This document shows positions 44,497 to 52,757 of a stretch of 64,000 nucleotides of DNA, piece by piece. The translations under genes were made by a program, and so were the position numbers. The stretch comes from Spongiimicrobium salis (GTDB lineage: Bacteria; Bacteroidota; Bacteroidia; Flavobacteriales; Flavobacteriaceae). Position 1 is the first letter of the stretch, and each line of letters begins with the position of its first letter. Below the pieces are notes generated by a model that searched no databases, was not told the origin of the DNA, and worked only from the letters and a program-made list of their open reading frames with translations. Location of the stretch: assembly GCF_043678055.1 (NCBI RefSeq), contig NZ_JBHEQA010000002.1, forward strand, positions 682,001 through 746,000. Direction: 5' to 3'.

Positions 44497-46956
44497 ATGA
44501 ATACGGAAGAAGTAGATAAGGCCATACATATTGCACGGCAGATTGCAGAAGAGCATCAGCAAGAAAGCTTTGGTCCTGCCCATATCATAAAAGCTTCTTT
44601 GAACAGAGATCTTTCTTTATTACGGTATCTTCACGATACTGGTGTTGATGTGTATTTTATTGAAGAATGGGCAGAAGTAAATATCGCTTCTTACCCCAAA
44701 AGATCTTCCAGAAAACCCAAGATTGAAGCTGATTCGGGCGCAAAGGCTATTTTTATTGAAGCAGAAAGCATCACGACCACTCTTGGTAAAGAGGAAATAG
44801 ATATCCTTGCTGTATTTATTGCCGCCATAACTCCCGGGGTAGGTTTCAATTATGATCAATTAAAATCATTACCTGTAAGTCCACATGAACTTATGGACCA
44901 GGTAAAACCCTCAGGTAGGCCATCGCTTCATTCAGGGCCCGAGCCCAAAGGAAAACCGTCTAAAACATCAAGCGATTTTCTAAAAAAATATACCTTGGAT
45001 CTTCTAGAAGAAGTAGGCAAAGATCGTTATGCCCATTTGGTGCCTCGCGATCGTGAATTAAAAAAGATTACCGAAATCTTAAGCCGAAAATCCAAGCCAA
45101 ATGTCATTATACAAGGTGAATCTGGAGTAGGTAAAACCGTTTTGATTCACAATTTAGCTATGGAAATAGCAGCAGGAAATATTGTAGAAACACTGGGCGG
45201 AGCAACCCTATTGGAAATTGATTCCGTTGCCCTACTTGCTGGAGCATCCTATAAGGGAGAGGTTGAAGATCGATTGCAGCATATCTTTAACGAAGCGAAA
45301 GTGTTGGACAGACCTATTTTGGTCATCGATAATTTCCATACCTTATTGCAGGATTCAGGCATGAGTCAGGGCATTCTAAATGTTTTTACTGCAGCCTTGA
45401 GTAAGGGCGAAATTATATTTATTGGAGCTACGACTGCCGATCTTTATAGAAAACATATTGCCATAGATGACGCTTTGAGCAGACGGTTTGAAGCTGTCAT
45501 TTTGGAAGAACCAAATGACAATCTGGCTTTCCGGATTTTAAAAAATGTGGGAGAGACGTATAGCAAGCATCATCGTTTAGAAGTATCCGATCCTGCCCTG
45601 AAGGAAGCCATACAGTTTTCAAAAAGATATCTTAAGGAAAGGAGTTTACCAGATGCTGCATTGGATTTAGTAGATCGTACCATGGCCGCAGCCAACGTAT
45701 CCAAACAGTCGCTTCCGGGGGACATTGCAGATTTACAAGAAAAACTGAATGCCCTGATACAAAAAGAAACGGCGCTATCCGAGGATGAATTGCTGGAGGA
45801 AGTCAACTGGATCTACGTAGGCCTCAAAAATAAATTAAGCCCTATCGTATTGGGAAAATATGATACCGAAGATGCTTTGTCCTTTCCCACATATCAGAAA
45901 AAAAAGGAGTATCTCAATGCGCTGTTCGCTTCCATTAAAGTATACTCCGAACAAGAAATAAATGCCATTACCGAAGATGATTTGGCGGCTATGGTTTCCA
46001 ATATCACCGGTATTCCCGCAGGAAAGGTCCAAAAACAGGAACAAGACAGGCTTCTTGAAATGGAAGATACGTTAAAGCAAAGGGTAATTGGACAAGATAT
46101 TGCAGTAAAAACGGTTACCGAGGCCATCATTGAATCCAGATCAGGATTGTCTAAAGCAGGGCAACCCATTGGATCTTTTTTCTTTTCCGGGCCCACGGGA
46201 ACTGGAAAAACAGAATTGGCAAAATCCTTGGCCGAGTTCCTTTTTAATGATGAAAGTGCCATTGTGCGTTTTGATATGTCTGAATTTAAGGAAGAACATT
46301 CTGCCGCCCTCTTATATGGAGCACCTCCAGGTTATGTAGGTTATGAAGAAGGTGGAATGCTAGTGAATAAGATTAGGGAGAAACCCTATTCCATTGTATT
46401 GTTTGATGAAATTGAAAAAGCACATCAATCGGTTTTTGATGTCTTTTTGCAAATATTGGATGAAGGAAAATTGAGTGATCGACTGGGTAAAGTTGGGGAT
46501 TTCTCCAATGCCGTTATCCTTTTTACCTCCAATATTGGTTCTGAATTCATTGCCAACGCTATTCAGGATGGAAAAACGCCTACCTCTGATGAGATTCTTG
46601 AAATTATGGCTCCCTATTTTAGGCCAGAATTTTTAGGAAGAATAACCGAAATTATTCCTTTTGCTCCTATTTCAAAGGAAATCGCACCTCAGATCTTCAA
46701 TTTGCACTTAAAGAAAGAACTGTTGACTTTAACAAGTCGTTTGGGCATTACTTTAGAGATAGATGATGCAACGAAAACCCATTTATCCTTGGAAGGTTTT
46801 TCTCCCACCTATGGTGTACGTCCCCTAAAAGCAGTAATTCGAAATAGATTAAAACGCCCTTTATCCAAAATGATTATTTCTGGAGAAATTAAAGCCCCAC
46901 AAACAGTAAAAGTGCACTTGAAGAATAACGAAGTTGTTTTTAACCTTATTCCTTAA
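44497..46956 (+). CDS. clpV: TssH/ClpV sheath-recycling AAA+ ATPase
   Basis: 819 residues. ClpN-like N-domain (1-150), then two AAA+ rings. D1: Walker A GESGVGKT (207-214), GASYKGEVEDRLQ pore region and ALSRRFEAV arginine finger. D2: Walker A GPTGTGKT (565-572), GAPPGYVGYEEGG pore loop, Walker B LFDEIEKAH (Asp637, Glu638) and the LGRITEIIPF and YGVRPLKAVI sensor regions. It unfolds contracted TssB/C sheath for re-use. In D1 the Walker B reads ILVIDNFHTL: the catalytic Glu expected after Asp278 is Asn279. D1 may therefore bind but not hydrolyse ATP. The middle domain is short, as in ClpV rather than ClpB. Confidence 0.93.
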   Translation: MNTEEVDKAIHIARQIAEEHQQESFGPAHIIKASLNRDLSLLRYLHDTGVDVYFIEEWAEVNIASYPKRSSRKPKIEADSGAKAIFIEAESITTTLGKEEIDILAVFIAAITPGVGFNYDQLKSLPVSPHELMDQVKPSGRPSLHSGPEPKGKPSKTSSDFLKKYTLDLLEEVGKDRYAHLVPRDRELKKITEILSRKSKPNVIIQGESGVGKTVLIHNLAMEIAAGNIVETLGGATLLEIDSVALLAGASYKGEVEDRLQHIFNEAKVLDRPILVIDNFHTLLQDSGMSQGILNVFTAALSKGEIIFIGATTADLYRKHIAIDDALSRRFEAVILEEPNDNLAFRILKNVGETYSKHHRLEVSDPALKEAIQFSKRYLKERSLPDAALDLVDRTMAAANVSKQSLPGDIADLQEKLNALIQKETALSEDELLEEVNWIYVGLKNKLSPIVLGKYDTEDALSFPTYQKKKEYLNALFASIKVYSEQEINAITEDDLAAMVSNITGIPAGKVQKQEQDRLLEMEDTLKQRVIGQDIAVKTVTEAIIESRSGLSKAGQPIGSFFFSGPTGTGKTELAKSLAEFLFNDESAIVRFDMSEFKEEHSAALLYGAPPGYVGYEEGGMLVNKIREKPYSIVLFDEIEKAHQSVFDVFLQILDEGKLSDRLGKVGDFSNAVILFTSNIGSEFIANAIQDGKTPTSDEILEIMAPYFRPEFLGRITEIIPFAPISKEIAPQIFNLHLKKELLTLTSRLGITLEIDDATKTHLSLEGFSPTYGVRPLKAVIRNRLKRPLSKMIISGEIKAPQTVKVHLKNNEVVFNLIP

Positions 46957-46967
46957 ATACGATTCAA

Positions 46968-47399
46968 ATGACCAAACCCTACTATAAAGCGCCATTGGAT
47001 TTTAAACGTTTTTTTGAAAAGAAAGAGCTCAAAAAAATTAGTTTACAAGAATCTATTTCGCAGTTTATCAGTATTATTATCACCACCTATTTTGAGGAGT
47101 ATAGTTTTGATGATAATTTTGGCAGTGAAATTTGGGAATCCGATTTTGATCTTTTGATTAATGCCAATGTATTAAAAGAGCGCATAAAAAAGTCATTGAT
47201 CCAGCAAATACAGGTCTATGAAAAACGTTTGACCAAGGTTGATTTAGCCATCGATTTAAGGGAGCGCGTTTCTGGAAAATCCAAGGCCGTGCGCTTAAAA
47301 AAATATTTGAATATTCATATCCGGGGCACCATTGTCAAAACCGACGAACCCTATAGTTTTGTTGGAGATTACTATTTAGCCCCATTATCCTATAAATAA
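46968..47399 (+). CDS. tssE: TssE, gp25-like baseplate protein
   Basis: 143 residues of the GPW/gp25 lysozyme-like family: SLQESISQFISIIITTYFEEYSFD in the first half (equivalent of the I..lL.T..GE...P region), FGSEIWESDFDLL, and a C-terminal RLKKYLNIHIRGTIV strand. TssE caps the sheath end in the baseplate wedge with TssF and TssG. 11 bp after clpV, 10 bp before tssF. Confidence 0.87.
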   Translation: MTKPYYKAPLDFKRFFEKKELKKISLQESISQFISIIITTYFEEYSFDDNFGSEIWESDFDLLINANVLKERIKKSLIQQIQVYEKRLTKVDLAIDLRERVSGKSKAVRLKKYLNIHIRGTIVKTDEPYSFVGDYYLAPLSYK

Positions 47400-47409
47400 A
47401 TTCTGGCGC

Positions 47410-49269
47410 ATGAAAAGCCTAACAAAAGAAGAAATAAAAGAACGACTGATTCGAAGAGCCGCCGAGACCTGGGGTATGGACGAAATGGAAATAGAATATT
47501 CCTTTGACCCCATTGTAAGTATTCTTTTTGATGCCTGCGCACATGAGTTTGAACGCGTCTCTGATAGTATAAAATCGAGCAGAACGCGAATTACAGAACG
47601 TCTTGTAGACTTACTAACCCCTGAAGTATCGGTTGCTGCACAGCCTGCCCATGCCATTTTACATGCTGTTCCTACGGAAGATCAGATCGATATCAATGAA
47701 CGATCCCTTTTCTATCATCGCAAGCGTATGCCTCTTTTTCGTGAACATGGAAAAAGCGATTTTGAGGATTTTTTCTTTTGCCCAGCCGGAAGCTTTAAGC
47801 TCAATGATTGTCAATTGCGCTATATTGCATATCCAGATAAGATAGTTTCCTATAAAGACCACAGGCCCTCTCCCCTATTCACGGCCGGGGATTTTATGGG
47901 AAATCCAGAGAATTCTTGTATGTACTTAGGAATTCAAACGGGAAAGGAAATCGCCTATTTAGAACAGTTGCTATGCTATTTTGATCTATTGAATTTTTCT
48001 CAAAAAGAGCTATTGACCCATCATTTGGGAATTTCACATTGGACCTTAAATAATGAAAAACTTCGTATTGTAAAGGGATACCATGAAAAGAATGCCCATA
48101 AAGACGATATTAGTGCTTATATCAATGAATCTATCCAGAGCAAAGGAAAATTCTATCAAAATTATATCAAAGAATTCTATGAAGACCATTTTTATACCAT
48201 TGATAGTAAAATTCCAGTTGCTGAACATCAAAAAAAATATCCTGAAAATTTTGCCGATTTTCTGTCCGCAAAATCCTTAGACGTATTTCAGGACGAACTT
48301 ATTTGGATCAAGATATCCTTCTCTACAGTAGTCTCCTCGCAAATGTTGGAAAATTTGCATTGTCACATCAATGCCTTTCCTGTCTTGAACAAAAGACCCT
48401 TTCACATCAATAGAAGGCTACAACCCTATTTTAATATCTTACCGCTAGATGTAGGTGATGATTTTTTCTTTGATGTGCAGAAGGTGGAGGGTGATAGCGG
48501 CAACTACTACTACGTTCAAGATCGTGACAAAAATGATCAAAATAAAGCGCAGGCTTATCTGAGGTATGGCGGAGTTTCCCGTTTTGATGAACGCGATGCT
48601 TCAGAACTCTTAAACTACACGCTAGACCTTTTAAAAGAGGATGGCGTTGCTTTTTCTGCGATCAATGACGATTTCATCAACTCCAATTTAAAAGATTTAA
48701 AACAAATCATTTCCAGGATAGAACAACAAATTGAACTACAGGATTTTACCAAAAATAAGATTCCCTATTTGATCATTAACAAGAACAGTATTGATAAAAA
48801 TAAAGATGAAACCGTATTTGCTTCCTACTGGACTACAGCGGGTAAACGTGCCAATAAAATAAATCCTTATGTGCGGCTTCACCAATATACCGGAACAGCC
48901 TTCGTCCCCAATTCCATTGCGTTGATTACCGGTACTACGGGTGGGAAAGATGAACCAGCCCCTAGCGAGAAAATCTATGCATATAGGGAACACGTACTGT
49001 CCAAAGGAAGAATTGTCACCCGACAAGATATCATTCAGTATTGCTATAATATTTACAAAAATAGTATTACAAAAGTGGTCATTGAAAGAGGGACAATGGT
49101 TGCCCTAGAGCATGGAGTGGGCTATACCCCAACGACAGATATTTATGTTCATAAAAATGCAGCGGCCAAATATGATGAAGCGGATTGGGATCATTTAAAA
49201 AAGGAAGTATTGATAGGGCTAAAAGCTAAATCAGCCAATGTTTTACCTTTCCGTATTTTTTATGTGTAA
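47410..49269 (+). CDS. tssF: TssF baseplate wedge protein
   Basis: 619 residues. N-terminal SFDPIVSILFDACAHEFERVSD, then LVDLLTPEVSVAAQPAHAILHA, the typical TssF/VasA opening in which the protein describes P-x-H and AxAxL blocks. A long beta-rich middle and a C-terminal domain (GRIVTRQDIIQYCYNIY, with GYTPTTDIYV) complete it. With TssG and TssE it forms the wedge around the VgrG hub. Last gene of the compact core run; a 235-bp gap separates it from vgrG. Confidence 0.88.
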   Translation: MKSLTKEEIKERLIRRAAETWGMDEMEIEYSFDPIVSILFDACAHEFERVSDSIKSSRTRITERLVDLLTPEVSVAAQPAHAILHAVPTEDQIDINERSLFYHRKRMPLFREHGKSDFEDFFFCPAGSFKLNDCQLRYIAYPDKIVSYKDHRPSPLFTAGDFMGNPENSCMYLGIQTGKEIAYLEQLLCYFDLLNFSQKELLTHHLGISHWTLNNEKLRIVKGYHEKNAHKDDISAYINESIQSKGKFYQNYIKEFYEDHFYTIDSKIPVAEHQKKYPENFADFLSAKSLDVFQDELIWIKISFSTVVSSQMLENLHCHINAFPVLNKRPFHINRRLQPYFNILPLDVGDDFFFDVQKVEGDSGNYYYVQDRDKNDQNKAQAYLRYGGVSRFDERDASELLNYTLDLLKEDGVAFSAINDDFINSNLKDLKQIISRIEQQIELQDFTKNKIPYLIINKNSIDKNKDETVFASYWTTAGKRANKINPYVRLHQYTGTAFVPNSIALITGTTGGKDEPAPSEKIYAYREHVLSKGRIVTRQDIIQYCYNIYKNSITKVVIERGTMVALEHGVGYTPTTDIYVHKNAAAKYDEADWDHLKKEVLIGLKAKSANVLPFRIFYV

Positions 49270-49504
49270 AGCAAAATGCGGTAACGCTATATTGCATCAA
49301 CCCATCTAAAACTTGCATATACTGGAATTCTGGTAACAATGGGCCAATGCCTTATTTGTATCCATAAACAAATCTTCGTGCCAGCTAGAATGGCTTCCTT
49401 CGATTTTAAATGTAGTAAAAGGCTGTTTTTTAACGAAATTATGCGCAATTATTTGCGTTCTTGGCCATTTGTGTTTACTTTAAATATTTAAAATAGATAG
49501 CTTT

Positions 49505-51316
49505 ATGCCTAAAATTGTCACGACCACTATTTTTATTGATGGAACCGATTTTTTACCAAAATCAGGTTATAGTATAGCAATTGATCAAGCTATAGGTGCG
49601 CACAACTCATTTCGTGTTGTTTTTCAAACAAGTGCAACAGAAGGTTTTGGAGGTTCTTTAATGGACAACTCCATGAAATTTGTCGGTAAGAAAATATCTA
49701 TAGGTGTAGACGGAAACGCTCTTGAATTTACCGGAATCATCACTTCTGTAGACCTTCAAAAAGGAAATAACGCCTCGGGAATTATCGTGCTTTCGGGATA
49801 TGGATCAAGTATTTTGTTGGCAAAATCCACACAATGCTTTAGTTACGAGGAAGGAACTTCCTTTAGTCAAGTAGCAACAGATACCTTTAAAGACCATAAT
49901 GCGAGTCTGTTAAAAACGGCCATAGGCAGTGAAGCTGATATAAAATTGCCTTATACGGTACAATATAATGAAAGTGATTTTGCTTTTTTGCAGCGTATGT
50001 GTGCTCGTTACGGCATTTGGATGTATGACAATGGAAAGGACTTATGTATAGGGCATAGTGGAAATAAGCAAGTAAATGGGGTTTATGGAGAGAATATACA
50101 AGCCTTTAATTTGTCCACTAAATTACAGGAACAAGTATTTGGTATCATGGGCCATGACTGGGTCAATAATACTTCCTTTGAAGCAGAATCCGCTGCTTTT
50201 CAGCCTAGTGGGTCACATCCCTATCTCAATGCTGTTAAGGGAGAATCCAATACTATTTTTTCCAAGAAAGGAAATTATCATTGGATGCATGATCAAGGAG
50301 AATACAGTGGCCAAGGCGGAGTAGATCGTGCCGCTAAAGTAAATAATAACGGGAAAGCTTCTGGAATGGTCATTGCTTCGGGCTCCTCTGAATTGACATC
50401 TTTGAGAGTTGGGGATACTTTGGCTGTAGAAGGACTCAATTTTAGTGATCCTACGCGAAAAGACCCTTTTGGATCTTATATCATTACCAAAGTCTCCCAT
50501 CGCTTTGATCATAGCGGGCATTATTCCAATGATTTTCAAGGAGTGCCCGAAGGAACGGAGCATCCACCATATAGTAATATATTCAATATCCCTAAAGTTG
50601 GCGCCCAAAGAGGTATCGTATTGGATAATGCGGATCCCGAAGGGCTCGGTCGAATCAAAGTTCAATTTGGCTGGCAGCAGGCTATGGGAACTTCCACGCC
50701 ATGGATTAAAATGGCAACTCCCTACGCTGGTGCAGATAAGGGCTTCTATTTTATTCCTGAACTAACGGAGGAAGTATTGGTAGGCTTTGAGGAAAACGAC
50801 CCTGAAAAACCTTATGTGCTTAGTGCGGGTTATAATAAAAATGCCAATAGTTCCTTTTCGGACCCGGATAACAATATAAAGGCTATAAAAACCCGAAGTG
50901 GCCATATAATTGAACTAAAAGATACCGATGGAGGGGAAATGATCACGATAAAAGATAAAAATGAGAATCTGTTCCATATAGACACCCTAAACAATGACAT
51001 TACCATCAATGCGAACAATAATGTCACGATCAATGCCGTAGAAACCATAAAACTCTCTGCTAAAAACATACAACTTGAAGCCGTTGAGGATATTATGGCC
51101 GATGCAGGGAAAAGTGTGAGTCAGACAGCAGGTGAAAATCATAATACCCAGGCAAAAAACAAGAATGAAATTATAGAACAACAAACAAGAATACAATCCA
51201 AGGCACATGAAAATACAGCGGAAGAAATTGTAGTAAACAGTACTTCCAAAAATATGACGCTCTTTTCTCAAAAATCCGTGGATATACAGAGTAACGAGAA
51301 GGTAAAACTATTTTAA
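49505..51316 (+). CDS. vgrG: TssI/VgrG spike protein
   Basis: 603 residues. gp27-like part (1-370): ATDTFKDHNASLLKT, QYNESDFAFLQRMCARYGIWMYDNGKDLCIG, KVSHRFDHSGHYSNDFQ. gp5-like OB domain (370-460): QRGIVLDNADPEGLGRIKVQFGW, STPWIKMATPYAG, EVLVGFEENDPEKPYV. C-terminal beta-prism needle (about 480-600) with short repeats (ITINANNNVTINAVETIKLSAKNIQL). No extra C-terminal effector domain, so cargo must be attached separately, in line with the downstream genes. The 235-bp gap before it suggests its own promoter. Confidence 0.95.
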   Translation: MPKIVTTTIFIDGTDFLPKSGYSIAIDQAIGAHNSFRVVFQTSATEGFGGSLMDNSMKFVGKKISIGVDGNALEFTGIITSVDLQKGNNASGIIVLSGYGSSILLAKSTQCFSYEEGTSFSQVATDTFKDHNASLLKTAIGSEADIKLPYTVQYNESDFAFLQRMCARYGIWMYDNGKDLCIGHSGNKQVNGVYGENIQAFNLSTKLQEQVFGIMGHDWVNNTSFEAESAAFQPSGSHPYLNAVKGESNTIFSKKGNYHWMHDQGEYSGQGGVDRAAKVNNNGKASGMVIASGSSELTSLRVGDTLAVEGLNFSDPTRKDPFGSYIITKVSHRFDHSGHYSNDFQGVPEGTEHPPYSNIFNIPKVGAQRGIVLDNADPEGLGRIKVQFGWQQAMGTSTPWIKMATPYAGADKGFYFIPELTEEVLVGFEENDPEKPYVLSAGYNKNANSSFSDPDNNIKAIKTRSGHIIELKDTDGGEMITIKDKNENLFHIDTLNNDITINANNNVTINAVETIKLSAKNIQLEAVEDIMADAGKSVSQTAGENHNTQAKNKNEIIEQQTRIQSKAHENTAEEIVVNSTSKNMTLFSQKSVDIQSNEKVKLF

Positions 51317-51327
51317 CGCTATACCCA

Positions 51328-52263
51328 TTGAAGGATACTGCTGTATTTCAACTTGATCATAACCTAATTCTTAACCCTCATGATCTTAGACGAGTTTATG
51401 GGGTTACCATAGTTTTTGATCAGGATGGAAAGGAGCAACAACATATTCGGTTTGAAATAGAAGTGCTGGTAAAAAAGGATAATGCCACTAAAAATTGGCT
51501 CTTTCAGTTTGATAGGCGAAATGTGTTTATCAATAGAAAAAAACCAAGTGGTGTTGCAGAAAAACTGGCCTATGAATGTGGGCAAGTTCTATATCCGCTA
51601 CAAATAGAGGTATCGGGAAATGAGGCCGAAAAAATAATAAAGAGTAGGCATTTTGCAATAAAGCAATTAAAAATGCTCAGAAAGAAAACAAGCATGACAC
51701 AGAAAAGTGTAGTGGTCGACAATTATTTTGCCAAAGCATGGGATACCTTAAAGGAACCTTCCTCCTATGTCAAGGCTATTGAGCAAAACATTTTCTTGTC
51801 ATTCTTTTTCGCGCCGATCTATGGACGTTATAACGTCCTTTCGAATTCAAAAAATAGCACGATGAATATTCCCATGATTCCTTTTTGCAAAGGGGTTGCC
51901 TATAGCGTGCAACAAAAGGTGAATCCCCAATATTCATCTTTTAATACGATAACGGTATTACAGGAAGGAGAATTAACGGATCAACGCACCCAAAAAGACT
52001 TTATCCATCGTTTGGATGAACCGATATTTATAGGAAAAGAACAATCCAAAAAAACAGAAGGGCAAATGACGGCAAAATATGAATTGGATACCGATACAAG
52101 AGTTATACGATCGATCCATGCTAAAAGTAGCATTGTGCTCCCCAATAATCAGGGAAGGTCATTTGAATTTCAAGCCTATTATTTACCGGAAAGAAACAAA
52201 CTCATAAAAAATAGTCTTATCCAAGCCCATAAACCCTTAAAAGATAATCCTCATGAGCAGTGA
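51328..52263 (+). CDS. VgrG-linked protein of unknown function (311 aa)
   Basis: Starts at a TTG 11 bp after the vgrG stop; I see no in-frame ATG near it, so the start is uncertain. No signal peptide, no recognised family. An N-terminal beta domain (about 1-90; GVTIVFDQDGKEQQHIRFEIEVLV, NWLFQFDRRNVFINRK) with an IEVSG strand, a helical middle (100-165) and a second beta region (170-300). It overlaps the PAAR-like gene by 11 bp. Position between VgrG and a PAAR-like tip suggests an adaptor or chaperone that loads cargo, as proteins in this slot do in other T6SS clusters. Inference only. Confidence 0.65.
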   Translation: MKDTAVFQLDHNLILNPHDLRRVYGVTIVFDQDGKEQQHIRFEIEVLVKKDNATKNWLFQFDRRNVFINRKKPSGVAEKLAYECGQVLYPLQIEVSGNEAEKIIKSRHFAIKQLKMLRKKTSMTQKSVVVDNYFAKAWDTLKEPSSYVKAIEQNIFLSFFFAPIYGRYNVLSNSKNSTMNIPMIPFCKGVAYSVQQKVNPQYSSFNTITVLQEGELTDQRTQKDFIHRLDEPIFIGKEQSKKTEGQMTAKYELDTDTRVIRSIHAKSSIVLPNNQGRSFEFQAYYLPERNKLIKNSLIQAHKPLKDNPHEQ

Positions 52264-52747
52264 AAAATTTTTGGTATGCCAAGGAGCCATGTGCCAATGC
52301 AAGCAGGGATTTGCTCCTGATAAATTTAAGGTGTTGAGCCATAAAAAATACTATATCAATGATAGTGGTGGAAGTGATAAACTTGTAGGAAATACGATGG
52401 ATTTGGCCATCCCATTCGAAGCAGGCACCTTTGGACAATGTAAGCTTCAACCTTCTGGTAGTAGTTATTTACCTTGTGTTCCCAATATCGTAAAATGGGA
52501 TGGATTCTATGAAAAAGTAGAATTGGGGAACGGTGGAATGATTTTAACGGAAGAGAGCAAAGGCGTATGTGCTATTGCCGGTAGTCCCGTAGTAGAATTT
52601 ATGACCAATGGTCAAATGGGGTCTCCACAAGAATCCAATTTCCAGGAAGAGGATGAAAATGTGCAACATGAGATGAATCCCCTTGTGAATATAGAAGAAC
52701 TAAGTAGTAATGATCCTTTTGAAGGGATAACCGTAAAAGATCAGTAA
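52253..52747 (+). CDS. DUF4280 PAAR-like spike-tip protein
   Basis: 164 residues. DUF4280 features: FLVCQGAMCQCKQG near the N-terminus, the KYYINDSGGSDKLVGNT block, GTFGQCKLQPSGSSYLPCVP and a final SKGVCAIAGSPVVEF strand, with six cysteines in the first 110 residues. DUF4280 proteins replace PAAR proteins as the sharp metal-binding tip on VgrG in many Bacteroidota and in eCIS particles. A short acidic C-terminal tail (about 125-164) could be an attachment point for cargo. Confidence 0.85.
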   Translation: MSSEKFLVCQGAMCQCKQGFAPDKFKVLSHKKYYINDSGGSDKLVGNTMDLAIPFEAGTFGQCKLQPSGSSYLPCVPNIVKWDGFYEKVELGNGGMILTEESKGVCAIAGSPVVEFMTNGQMGSPQESNFQEEDENVQHEMNPLVNIEELSSNDPFEGITVKDQ

Positions 52748-52757
52748 AGTACATTCA

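Noticed and set aside
49270..49504. A remnant gene in the gap between tssF and vgrG
   Set aside because: No frame of useful length or recognisable motif; it more likely holds a vgrG promoter.
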